Assembly: GCA_034440615.1 (NCBI GenBank)
Contig: JAOTOM010004133.1
Span: 1 to 64,000, forward strand
Source of the DNA: Ashinkailepas kermadecensis
Lineage: Eukaryota > Arthropoda > Thecostraca > Neolepadidae
DNA length: 64,000 bases
Reading direction: 5' to 3'
Part shown: positions 25,127 to 35,474 of the stretch, piece by piece
How the letters are laid out: each line of letters opens with the position of its first letter
How positions within the stretch are numbered: position 1 is the first letter of the stretch
Translations under genes and position numbers: made by a program
Notes under the pieces: generated by a model
The model's input: the letters and a program-made list of their open reading frames with translations, nothing else
What the model was told of the DNA's origin: nothing
Databases searched by the model: none

Positions 25127-25906
25127 GGCGCAAAATGCCTCCTCCTCCCCCTCTCCATAGCAAAATGCCTCCTCCTCCCCCTCTCATAGCAAAATTCCTC
25201 CTCCTCCCCTCTCCATAGCAAAATGCCTCCTCCTCCCCTCTCCATAGCAAAATGCCTCCTCCTCCCCTCTCCATAGCAAAATGCCTCCTCCTCCCCACTC
25301 CATAGCAAAATTCCTCCTCCTCCCCCTCTCCATAGCAAAATTCCTCCTCCTCCCCCTCTCCATAGCAAAATTCCTCCTCCTCCCCTCTCCATAGCAAAAT
25401 GCCTCCTCCTCCCCCTCTCCATAGCAAAATGCCTCCTCCTCCCCCTCTCCATAGCAAAATTCTCCCTCCTCCCCTCTCCATAGCAAAATGCTTCCTCCTC
25501 CCCTCTCCATAGCAAAATGCTTCCTCCTCCCCCTCTCCATAGCAAAATGCTCCCTCCTCCCCTCTCCATAGCAAAATGCTTCCTCCTCCCCTCTCCATAG
25601 CAAAACGCTTCCTCCTCCCCTCTCCATAGCAAAATGCTTCCTCCTCCCCTCTCCATAGCAAAACGCTTCCTCCTCCCCTCTCCATAGCAAAATCCTTCCT
25701 CCTCCCCCTCTCCATAGCAAAATGCTTCCTCCTCCCCCTCTCCATAGCAAAATGCTTCCTCCTCCCCCTCTCCATAGCAAAATGCCTCCTCCTCCCCCTC
25801 TCCATAGCAAAATGCTTCCTCCTCCCCCCCTCTCCATAGCAAAATGCTTCCTCCTCCCCCTCTCCATAGCAAAATGCTTCCTCCTCCCCCTCTCCAAAGC
25901 AAGTTG
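25127..25906. repeat. Minisatellite, 29-30-bp unit
   Basis: About 26 copies of CCATAGCAAAATGCCTCCTC plus CTCCCCCTCT. ATGCCTCC versus ATGCTTCC subtypes split the array into left and right halves. Pyrimidine-rich plus strand apart from the CATAGCAAAAT core. Long minus-strand frames (FAMERGRRKH) are artefacts. Confidence 0.97.
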
Positions 25907-26154
25907 CGGCTTTCTCACACTCCATTGGCGCTATTTTACATAGTTTCGACGGAGAATCCGATACAGGTAATGATGCTGATGCTGTGATGATACTGATACA
26001 GATATAAAAACCCAATACTTATTTGACCCTACATGACTTCCTGATTTAACATTGGATCAAGTTCAAGATCAAGCCCATGATTGGGACTTTCATAGGCAAT
26101 GCCTGCGACGTCCTCTCCTCATCCGCACCAAACGAGATTTCAAAAAGCGTCAGC

Positions 26155-26697
26155 GTGTGCCCGTCTCCAGCCCAGCGGCCGCACGACCCACGCGCCTGAA
26201 CCTGCCCGTGTTATACAACTGGCGGCGCGTCTCCAGTCCAGCGGCCGCACGACCCACGCGCCTGAACCTGCCCGTGTTGTACAACTGGCGGCGCGTCTCC
26301 AGCCCAGCGGCCGCACGACCCACGCGCCTGAGCCTGCCCGTGTTATACAACTGGCGGCGCGTCTCCAGCCCAGCGGCCGCACGACCCACGCGCCTGAACC
26401 TGCCCGTGTTATACAACTGGCGGCGCGTCTCCAGCCCAGCGGCCGCACGACCCACGCGCCTGAACCTGCCCGTGTTATACAACTGGCGGCGCGTCTCCAG
26501 CCCAGCGGCCGCACGACACACGCGCCTGAACCTGCCCGTGTTGTACAACTGGCGGCGCGTCTCCAGTCCAGCGGCCGCACGACCCACGCGCCTGAACCTG
26601 CCCGTGTTGTACAACTGGCGGCGCGTCTCCAGCCCAGCGGCCGCACGACACACGCGCCTGAACCTGCCCGTGTTGTACAACTGGAGGCGCGTCGTCA
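26155..26697. repeat. Minisatellite, 66-bp unit, eight copies
   Basis: The unit contains CGTCTCCAGCCCAGCGGCCG, CACGACCCACGCGCCTGAAC and CTGCCCGTGTTATACAACTG. At 66 bp (22 codons), four frames stay open. Copies are more than 95% alike, so expansion is recent. It has no start context, domain or splice support as a protein. Confidence 0.96.
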
Positions 26698-26749
26698 CCA
26701 GCCCGGTCCGCCGCACCGCCTCAGTCAGCCCTTATGCAATGCAACCTAA

Positions 26750-28110
26750 CTGGTTTGACGGGCTTCTTTATCTTTGGCTGTGAAGCGTTTCCCACGCGAT
26801 AACTTTCCATTCCCATACACCACTTGCACGTTTCGCGCAGCACCCAACATGTGCTGAATTCGACGCCATGGGTGGATAATGCAGATGTGATAGGAGCTGT
26901 GCAGTGCCAGTGGGCTGCTGCATGGCCGACGCGTGGCCGGCGCGTGCAGGCTAACCCTGCCGACAGCCGGCTGACCCGGCACCAGCTCGGAGATCAGATG
27001 TCAGACGAGGGGTGGCGAGGCTCATCTCGCCGCCGCACACTGTTCTAATTCGGGTCAGCAGCGGCCATAATCTTATAGCTGGCCAATCATGATAAAACCG
27101 TGAATTTCGTGTCGTTTGAAAGCCAGCCATTCGACATGTGCCATCGCATCCAAAAGATGTTCCATTTCGTTAGGTCGCTGACCCAGGTGAAGTCAAGGGC
27201 CAGGTCGCTTATATTTATCGTGCCTTTTTGCACTTGTAGTGGCTTTAATGACCACACATGCACCTTTTATTTTAGTGATTTCATTAAGTTAACATGTATC
27301 TTCGTGTCATGGGACGTCTTCAAATGGCAGATCTCTGGTGAACTCGAACGACCTTTTCGGTGTTTGTTTCGCCCTATCGTAAATTTCGGCTCCAAATTCG
27401 AGTACAGCGTCTATTTTTATCTCGGAGAATCACAAATGTCTAAATTTGCACCCATTTGTCCACTTGGGGTGTCAACAAGTTGTCAGGGTTGAATCAATCG
27501 CTGTATCAAAATGTATCATGCAGGATGTCGATCGACTCGCTGTCAGCTAGGAACAAGTGTCTCTTTGTTACGGGGCGCTTTGCGAATAGTTGTTTTCTCC
27601 CTTGTACGGGTTACATGTCAACAAGCATCCCTAATGTTATTCTACTCTCCCAGTGCTAAGAACAGGCGCGGAAACTTGGATAAGAAACCGCGTGCCAAAT
27701 CAACTCGCAAAACCTTCCCATTTTAGATACATGCTGAACCAATACAGAATGGTGAGGATGTCTTTAAATAGTGGCTTTCTATGACTGAAAGTATTTGGAA
27801 TCAGAAAACAGCATGCTCGAACTATCTTTCAAAAGTCAAAACCAACGGTGTTGACCGGCCCTGAGCTGGATTGCCAATGTTCACCGTGGGGAAGCGGCAG
27901 CTTGAGGCGCTGCCATTCCGTGCCCGATGAACACCGCCGTGATGATGCGCGCCACAACACTTGTGGTGCCCGGTGTCGTGCCGTGACGCAACCAGAGCCA
28001 CCCGTGACGTCACCACCCGTCCTGGGTAGGTCCTTATTTAGACCAGGGCGGCGGCGGCGCCATGGCAGCCAGGACAGGCTTTCAGCGCGCACGCTAACGC
28101 CAGTCTAATT
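26750..28110. other. Intronic, no gene seen
   Basis: Mixed-composition sequence. Open frames up to 130 codons (27,100-27,492) show no recognisable domain. Confidence 0.5.
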
Positions 28111-28117
28111 GGGCCCA

Positions 28118-28400
28118 AATACTGTGAGCGGCCGGCCGTTGGCAGGTGGTGGCGCTTCTCACCAGGCTGGCAGTCGAACACATGCAGCTGTATTTACGGC
28201 CGGCCGTTGGGGTGGTGGCGCTTCCCGGCTGGCGTCGGAACACATGCAGCTTATTTACGGCCGGCCTTGGCAGGTGGTGGCGCTTCTCACCAGGCTGGCA
28301 GTCGGAACACATGCAGCTGTTTACGGCCGGCCGTTGGCAGGTGGTGGCGCTTCTCACCAGGCTGGCAGTCGGAACACATGCAGCTGTATTTACGCATGCC
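28118..28400. repeat. Minisatellite, ~65-bp unit, four copies
   Basis: The unit holds TTTACGGCCGGCCGTTGGCA, GGTGGTGGCGCTTCTCACCA and GGCTGGCAGTCGGAACACAT. Confidence 0.93.
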
Positions 28401-28411
28401 ATGTGCAATTG

Positions 28412-28680
28412 ACCGATCACCAACCGTGCCAATGACCGACCACTAGCCGTGCCAATGACCGACCACCAACCGTGCCAATGACCAACCCCCAACCGTGCCA
28501 ATGGCCAACCCCCAACCGTGCCAATGACCAACCCCCAACCGTGCCAATGACCAACCCCCAACCGTGCCAATGACCAACCCCCAACCGTGCCAATGACCAA
28601 CCCCCAACCGTGCCAATGACCAACCCCCAACCGTGCCAATGACCAACTCCCAACCGTGCCAGTGACCGACCATTAACCGT
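28412..28680. repeat. Minisatellite, 23-bp unit, abutting the EGF 12-16 exon
   Basis: About 11 copies of CAATGACCAACCCCCAACCG plus TGC. The array ends about 20 bases before the exon acceptor at 28,698, so the branch point and pyrimidine tract must lie in or next to repeat units. Confidence 0.96.
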
Positions 28681-28698
28681 GTCGTCCTCCCTCCGTAG

Positions 28699-29271
28699 AC
28701 AAGAACGAGTGCGAATCGAACCCGTGCCGCAACAACGGCACGTGCGTGGACGCCGTGGCTGACTACGCGTGCGCGTGCGTCGGCGTGTGGAAGGGCAAGC
28801 GGTGTCACCTGACCGAGTCGCACTGTGACCACACGACGTGCCTCAACGGCGGAACGTGCTCAGAGCTGGCCGACGGCTTCCTCTGCCACTGCACCGACGA
28901 CTGGGAGGGCACCGTGTGCCAGCTGCGCAAAAACCCCGCCTGCAGCTCCAGCCCGTGTCTGAACGGCGCCACGTGCACCAACACGGGCGACGAGTTCTCG
29001 TGCAGCTGCCGCGACGGCTACGAGGGCCGCCGGTGTGAGCACGACATCAACGACTGCACGCCGTACCCGTGCTACAACGGCGGCACCTGCCTGGACGGCA
29101 TCAACTGGTTCAGCTGCGAGTGTGCGCGCGGCTTCCTCGGCCCCGACTGCGGCATCAACGTGGACGAGTGCGCCAGCAGCCCGTGCACGTTCGGCAGCAC
29201 GTGTGTGGACGCCATCGGCGGCTACACGTGCATCTGCCCGGCCGGCAGGCGCGGCTCGCGCTGCTCTGAAG
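28699..29271 (+). CDS. Ser: Serrate/Jagged exon, five EGF repeats (EGF 12-16)
   Basis: One 573-nt exon encodes five consecutive EGF repeats: NKNECESNPCRNNGTC..., ESHCDHTTCLNGGTC..., NPACSSSPCLNGATC..., NDCTPYPCYNGGTC... and VDECASSPCTFGSTC.... It is clean, with no frameshifts. The peptides WFSCECARGFLGPDCGINVD and GYTCICPAGRRGSRC match the last two EGFs of Jagged proteins closely. CESNPC, CSSSPC and CASSPC fit the O-glucose consensus C-x-S-x-P-C; all five repeats carry a C-x4-T-C O-fucose pattern. Acceptor CCCTCCGTAG, donor GAAG|GTACGG, phase 1 at both ends. A 23-bp tandem array stops only about 20 bases upstream of the exon. Confidence 0.97.
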
Positions 29272-29379
29272 GTACGGCCCGCTGCACGCCCTGACAGCCG
29301 ACGGCTGCTGACCATGCCAGAGATCAGCTGGCAGTTACCATCTCACATGCTCAGTAGAGGCTATGGTTCTTAGGGTTGG

Positions 29380-30050
29380 GAGCTTTTAAACCCAAACCTG
29401 TTTTGCTGGTTTTTACCACGGGTAGAAAACGACGTGTCAAAAACTGTTTTTACCCGTTTTCACTGGTAAGGATTTTGTGAATACTCTGCTTAATCATTTT
29501 CAGATATTTAAAACATCCTGTTTGTATGCCTAGTAGTGTTATGTATGAATGTGCATAATTCATAGAAATAGGCAAAATTGGAGCTCAAGCTCATTTTTGC
29601 CTCTTGTACCATTTCTTTACCGGTTTTTATCGGTAAAAACTGGCTGTCATTACAAAAACCAATTATTTTTCTGGTACAAATGACAACCCTGATTGTTATA
29701 TTTTCAATTGAATTTATTAAGTGCACCATACACTCTTCAAATAAATATTCGGTTGTATTTGTGCCAATTTTCCACTGCATGCTTTACTCTTACTCCTCCC
29801 TAAAACAGCCTGAGTTAATTCCCGTTTTGATATGATGCAGTTATTTGGTAAGGGAAGTAGATGAGTCGACACATCTGGTTTGTCGTCTTTGCAATTTTGA
29901 AAGTGAGGAAAATTCACTTTACAGATACTCTACACGTGGGTAGAAATAGCATGAGTCATACTCACGCCTTTACAGATGTCTTCATACTTCCTCGAAAGCA
30001 TATTATGCCCAGTTATTGCCTATAAGCTAGCATTGCAGCTTGTACCTGTG
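29380..30050. other. AT-rich intronic segment, no gene seen
   Basis: AT-rich compared with the rest of the gene, with inverted TTTTTACC/GGTAAAAA motifs at 29,448-29,470 and 29,616-29,640. It may be a decayed mobile element. Confidence 0.4.
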
Positions 30051-30102
30051 GGCTGCCACCGTCAGGTACCGTGGAGCTGCGGTTCTGCCACCTCTTCTAC
30101 CG

Positions 30103-30803
30103 TACGTGTGTAACCCGTGATGTCATCTTCGACAGTGGTGGACGAGCCCGTGTCGGGCGCCACGTGTGTAACCCGTGATGTCATCTTCGACAGTGGTGGA
30201 CGAGCCCGTGTCGGGCGCCACGTGTGTAACCCGTGATGTCATCTTCGACAGTGGTGGACGAGCCCGTGTCGGGCGCCACGTGTGTAACACGTGATGTCAT
30301 CTTCGACAGTGGTGGACGAGCCCGTGTCGGGCGCCACGGTGTAACCCGTGATGTCATCTTCGACAGTGGTGGACGAGCCCGTGTCGGGCGCCACGTGTGT
30401 AACCCGTGATGTCATCTTCGACAGTGGTGGACGAGCCCGTGTCGGGCGCCACGGTGTAACACGTGATGTCATCTTCGACAGTGGTGGACGAGCCCGTGTC
30501 GGGCGCCACGTGTGTAACCCGTGATGTCATCTTCGACAGTGGTGGACGAGCCCGTGTCGGGCGCCACGTGTGTAACCCGTGATGTCATCTTCGACAGTGG
30601 TGGACGAGCCCGTGTCGGGCGCCACGTGTGTAACCCGTGATGTCATCTTCGACAGTGGTGGACGAGCCCGTGTCGGGCGCCACGTGTGTAACACGTGATG
30701 TCATCTTCGACAGTGGTGGACGAGCCCGTGTCGGGCGCCACGTGTGTAACCCGTGATGTCATCTTCGACAGTGGTGGACGAGCCCGTGTCGGGCGCCACG
30801 TGT
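30103..30803 (+). repeat. 58-bp minisatellite made from the VWC exon boundary
   Basis: Twelve copies in a 58-bp period (two are 56 bp). Each copy is 26 bases of intron end (GTAACCCGTGATGTCATCTT plus CGACAG) followed by 32 bases of exon start (TGGTGGACGAGCCCGTGTCG plus GGCGCCACGTGT). The last copy is the true acceptor and the beginning of the VWC coding exon. Each unit begins with GTAA and has CAG before the exon part, and most contain CACGTG and TGATGTCA. A matching CACGTGTGTAACACGTG also occurs inside the exon at about 30,846-30,862, a likely slippage partner. Confidence 0.97.
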
Positions 30804-30971
30804 TTTTGGCGCGGCTCACACTACTCGGACGGCGACTCGTGGCACCACGTGTGTAACACGTGCCGCTGCCGGAACGGGCTGGTCACGTGCACCAAGCTGT
30901 GGTGCGGCTCGAGGAACTGCATCGAGTCCGTCAACGACGAGCTGCGCATGGTCGAGTGTGGCCCCAGTCAG
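30772..30971 (+). CDS. Ser: Serrate/Jagged exon, von Willebrand C (VWC) domain
   Basis: This exon encodes the cysteine-rich VWC-type domain that separates Jagged/Serrate from Delta ligands. It begins VVDEPVSGATCFWRG, continues HVCNTCRCRNGLVTC and TKLWCGSRNC, and ends VECGPSQ. CNTCRCRNG followed by C and WCG is the core VWC pattern. Acceptor CATCTTCGACAG, donor CAG|GTGAGC; phase 1 in, phase 0 out. The acceptor and the first 32 exon bases are the last of 12 tandem copies of the same sequence (see the repeat at 30,103-30,803). Only this last copy leads into an open VWC frame; entry at an upstream copy runs into a stop in the next unit. Confidence 0.95.
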
Positions 30972-31099
30972 GTGAGCACTAAGACGCCTGTGTCCGCATC
31001 CTGGTCCGGATGCCAGATCGGACCGGTACCCAGACAAGGATGCAGCCCCAGACCCAGACCAGGTACAGAGTGCACCTGGCCATACCTTATAGCTCTATA

Positions 31100-32030
31100 A
31101 GCACACACATTGCAGCCCACATAGCTAGGCTACTCTGCTGAACCGAACCATTTCAACCGTCATGTGGTTGAATGGTAAACATTTGAAATTAGCGAAGGGT
31201 GGTCTTGAGCTGTGTTAGCTTTAATATTAAGATTAGAACATAAACGACAACAACAATGCCCGACGTTTCGGTATTATGCCTTCTCCAAGTGCAAATGTGT
31301 GCCCTTGAAGAAGATAATCTAATCCAAACCACTATCTTGTTCCAACCAGGAAATCACCCATGAGATCTCAGCCTGACCATTGCCTGTAGCAAATAATTTA
31401 TTCCAACGCTGCTTAAGTCCCAGGACAGTCACTCCTGATATCCTGTTGCTATCTAAGGTGCTTTAACCCTGACCTGGCCCAGCTCAGCTAATTATTATGC
31501 TGACCTAGTCATAAGTTACGGCGTCGGTGTCCCTGAAGCCGGACGGTCGTTGGCATGTCCCTAGATGTGATGGGAGCGTCCCGATCGTCCGCTGGGCAAT
31601 GCATTACCAAACGTTTGGATGCGAAGGCGACATTGCGAACTTCATGAGCGGGTCGCTTCATGCCCTGCAGAATACAGCCGCGAGGCCGGACGGCTTCTAT
31701 ATAGTCGAGTTTGTAAGGGAGTGAAATTTCCATCAGTGATGGGATGCACGTGGGACTAGTTCAGAATACAGGGCTCGAGGCGTAGAGAAACACTGTTAAG
31801 GTGATACCATGAAATAAATTTTGAAACTGATTGGGAATAATGTCAAGGGAGCGAAGATCAATAGATTTATCGGAGAAACAATACGCCCAGTCAAGCGATA
31901 GTTTAAGGAGCATGCTAGGGTCATGCAAAACAAGCCGTCGGACTACCTGATCACAACAATGTGTCTTTGTCGGAGCGGGCCTGCCTGACTTCTAACAGTC
32001 AGACTGACCTGTCATCTACCACTCTGTTGT
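31100..32030. other. Intron before the juxtamembrane exon, otherwise no feature
   Basis: Apart from the motif at 31,248-31,320, no repeat or coding sequence was recognised. Confidence 0.45.
31248..31320 (-). other. Penelope-like/hammerhead-type motif CCGAAACGTCGG
   Basis: On the minus strand, GGAGAAGGCATAATACCGAA continues into ACGTCGGGC. The GAAGGC...CCGAAACGTCG arrangement recalls the hammerhead-associated ends of Penelope-like retroelements. CTTCTCCAAG and CTTGAAGAAG nearby (31,280-31,313) can pair. No protein remains. Confidence 0.35.
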
Positions 32031-32055
32031 GACATACTGTCCCTGTACGCGGCAG

Positions 32056-32391
32056 GTGTGCGTGCGAGCCCCAAGCGAGTCGTGTCTGTCGCCACCGTGC
32101 TCGCCACTGGGCAAGTGCCGCAAGCTCGGCGCCGGCAGGAAGGTGGGCCCGCCTATCAGCCCAGCTCCCACCAGCTGCTGGCCCAACCAGGCCTTCGTCG
32201 GCAACTCGTGCGCCAAACTCACCGTGCGCTTCGACCCGACTCGACTGGCGCCGGGTGCCTCGGTCGAGTCGCTCTGCGAGCAGCTGCGCGGCCTGCTGGT
32301 GGCCGAGCTGTTCGCCTCGCTGACGGGCGAGTCGCTGGTGGTGATGTGTGACCTCACCGCTCACGATCGCACCACTGTCGAGGTGACCCTG
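32056..32391 (+). CDS. Ser: Serrate/Jagged exon, juxtamembrane extracellular region
   Basis: This is a 112-codon exon, phase 0 at both ends. It reads VCVRAPSESCLSPPCSPLGK, then CWPNQAFVGNSCAKLTVRFD, then SVESLCEQLRGLLVAELF and VVMCDLTAHDRTTVEVTL. The order of features (C-x4-C-x5-C, a C-W segment, NSCAKLTVRFD, then LCEQLRG) parallels the human JAG1 stretch between the VWC domain and the membrane (NCANITFTFN..., ICSELRN... in JAG1, from memory). Acceptor CGCGGCAG, donor CTG|GTGAGT. The region is extracellular and close to the membrane; its specific function is not known from sequence. Confidence 0.92.
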
Positions 32392-32457
32392 GTGAGTGCA
32401 GAACCACGCCCACATCGACGCCGGCTACGTTGCGCTGTGTCACTGAGAGAATGACGC

Positions 32458-35412
32458 CATTATGCCGACTGGGTGACATTGTGATGCCGTGACGCCGACT
32501 GAGTTACATTGTGATGCCGTGACGCTGACTGGGTGACATTGTGATGCCGTGACGCTGACTGAGTGACATTGTGATGCCGTGACGCTGACTGAGTGACATT
32601 GTGATGCCGTGACGCCGACTGAGTGACCTTGTGATGCCGTGACGCTGACTGAGTGACATTGTGATGCCGTGACGCCGACTGAGTGACATTGTGATGCCGT
32701 GACGTTGACTGAGAGACATTGTGATGCCGTGACGCTGACTGAGTGACATTGTGATGCCGTGACGCTGACTTAGTGACGCTATGGTGCTGCTGTGGCGCTG
32801 ACTGAGTGACATTGTGATGCCGTGACGCTGACTGGGTGACATTATGATGCCGTGACGCTGACTGAGTGACATTGTGATGCCGTGACGCTGACTGAGTGAC
32901 ATTGTGATGCCGTGACGCTGACTGGGTGACATTGTGATGCCGTGACGCCGACTGAGTGACATTGTGATGCCGTGACGCCGACTGAGTGACATTGTGATGC
33001 CGTGACGCTGACTGAGTGACATTGTGATGCCGTGACGCTGACTGGGTGACAATGTGATGCCGTGACGCCGACTGGGTGACAATGTGATGCCGTGACGCTG
33101 ACTGAGTGACATTGTGATGCCGTGACGCTGACTGGGTGACAATGTGATGCCGTGACGCCGACTGGGTGACATTGTGATGCCGTGACGCTGACTGGGTGAC
33201 AATGTGATGCCGTGACGCCGACTGGGTGACAATGTGATGCCGTGACGCTGACTGAGTGACATTGTGATGCCGTGACGCTGACTGAGTTACGTTGTGACGC
33301 CGTGACGCTGACTGGGTGACAATGTGATGCCGTGACGCCGACTGGGTGACATTGTGATGCCGTGACGCTGACTGGGTGACATTGTGATGCCGTGACGCCG
33401 ACTGGGTGACATTGTGATGCCGTGACGCTGACTGGGTGACATTGTGATGCCGTGACGCTGACTGAGTGACGCTATGGTGCTGCTGTGGCGCTGACTGGGT
33501 GACACTGTGACGGTGACGGTGTCTGGGTGACACTGTGACGGTGACGGTGTCTGGGTGACACTGTGACGGTGACGCTGTGACGGTGTCTGGGTGACACTGT
33601 GACGGTGACGCTGTGACGGTGTCTGGGTGACACTGTGACGGTGACGCTGTGACGGTGTCTGGGTGACACTGTGACGGTGACGCTGTGACGGTGTCTGGGT
33701 GACACTGTGACGGTGACTGGGTGACACTGTGACGGTGACTGGGTGACACTGTGACGGTGACGCTGTGACGCTGACTGGGTGACACTGTGACGGTGACTGG
33801 GTGACACTGTGACGCTGACTTGGTGACACTGTGACGGTGACTAGGTGACGCTGTGACGGTGACTGGGTGACGCTGACTTGGTGACACTGTGACGGTGACT
33901 GGGTGACGCTGTGATGGTGACTGGGTGACGTGACGCTGACTTGGTGACACTGCGACGGTGACTGGGTGACGCTGTGATGGTGACTAGGTGACGCTGTGAC
34001 GCTGACTGGGTGACACTGTGACGCTGACTGGGTGACACTGTGACGGTGTCTGGGTGACGCTAACTGGGTGACACTGTGACGGTGTCTGGGTGACGCTGTG
34101 ACGCTCACTGGGTGACACTTTTGACGGTGACTGGGTGACGTGACGCTGACTTGGTGACACTGACGGTGACTGGGTGACGCTGTGATGGTGACTGGGTGAC
34201 GTGACGCTGACTTGGTGACACTGTGACGGTGACTGGGTGACGCTGTGATGGTGACTGGGTGACGTGACGCTGACTTGGTGACACTGCGACGGTGACTGGG
34301 TGACGCTGTGATGGTGACTGGGTGACGTGACGCTGACTTGGTGATACTGTGACGGTGACTGGGTGACGCTGTGATGGTGACTGGGTGACGTGACGCTGAC
34401 TTGGTGATACTATGACGGTGACTGGGTGACGCTGTGATGGTGACTGGGTGACGTGACGCTGACTTGGTGATACTGTGACGGTGACTGGGTGACGTGACGC
34501 TGTGACGCTGACTTGGTGACACTGTGACGGTGACTGGGTGACACTGTGACGCTGACTTGGTGACACTGTGACGGTGACTGGGTGACACTGTGATGGTGAC
34601 TGGGTGACACTGTGACGGTGACTGGGTGACGCTGTGACGCTGACTGGGTGACACTGTGACGGTGACTGGGTGACGCTGTGACGGTGACTGGGTGACGCTG
34701 TGACGCTGACTTGGTGACACTGTGACGCTGACTGGGTGACACTGTGACGCTGACTGGGTGACGCTGTGACGCTGACTGGATGACACTGTGACGGTGACTT
34801 GGTGACACTGTGACGGTGACTGGGTGACGCTGTGATGGTGACTGGGTGACGTGACGCTGACTTGGTGACACTGTGACGGTGACTGGGTGACGCTGTGATG
34901 GTGACTGGGTGACGTGACGCTGACTTGGTGACACTGTGACGGTGACTGGGTGACACTGTGACGGTGACTGGGTGACACTGTGACGCTGACTTGGTGACAC
35001 TGTGACGGTGACTGGGTGACACTGTGACGCTGACTTGGTGACACTGTGACGGTGACTGGGTGACGTGACGTGACGCTGACTTGGTGACACTGTGACGGTG
35101 ACTGGGTGACGCTGTGACGGTGACTTGGTGACGCTGTGACGCTGACTTGGTGACACTGTGACGCTGACTTGGTGACACTGTGACGCTGACTGGGTGACAC
35201 TGTGACGCTGACTTGGTGACACTGTGACGGTGACTGGATGACACTGTGACGGTGTCTGGGTGACGCTGTGACGCTGACTTGGTGACACTGTGACGCTGAC
35301 TTGGTGACACTGTGACGCTGACTTGGTGACACTGTGACGCTGACTGGGTGACGCTGTGACGGTGACTTGGTGACGCTGTGACGCTGACTTGGATGACACT
35401 GTGACGCTGACG
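32458..35412. repeat. Satellite-like arrays filling the last intron
   Basis: Two related arrays. 32,458-33,480 is about 34 copies of a 30-bp unit (GTGATGCCGTGACGCTGACT plus GAGTGACATT). 33,481-35,412 is a mixture of 12-36-bp units of GTGACGCTGACTTGGTGACA and CTGTGACGGTGACTGG, with a higher-order TGATGGTGACTGGGTGACGT block repeated at 33,890-34,500. Both share GTGAC/CTGAC words. It occupies nearly all of the 3083-base intron. The 830- and 496-codon minus-strand frames here are artefacts. Confidence 0.97.
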
Positions 35413-35474
35413 GGGGTTTAATCATGCTGCTGTCGGCTTGGTGAGCTCGTCTGACGTCAGCCGATGTTCTGCAG

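Noticed and set aside
25033..26015. FAMERGRRKH repeat frames up to 302 codons on the minus strand
   Set aside because: They follow a 29-30-bp pyrimidine-rich minisatellite and shift frame between unit variants.
26052..26783. 243-codon frame with eight 22-residue repeats (RRVSSPAAARPTR...)
   Set aside because: 66-bp minisatellite; four frames are open and copies show no codon-level selection by eye.
28860..29315. 151-codon antisense frame over the EGF exon
   Set aside because: Shadow of the GC-rich coding exon; alanine-rich and without domain.
30103..30803. CRISPR-like regular spacing
   Set aside because: Units are identical throughout with no unique spacers, the DNA is animal, and the unit is a copy of a gene's exon edge.
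30972..31100. Continuation of the VWC frame to 31,100 as coding
   Set aside because: A strong donor CAG|GTGAGC at 30,971 matches the next exon's phase, and the following residues lose similarity to Jagged.
35461..35474. Last-exon start at the AG ending 35,460
   Set aside because: With the phase-0 donor of the previous exon it runs into a stop within 13 codons; the CTGCAG acceptor at 35,474 keeps the frame.
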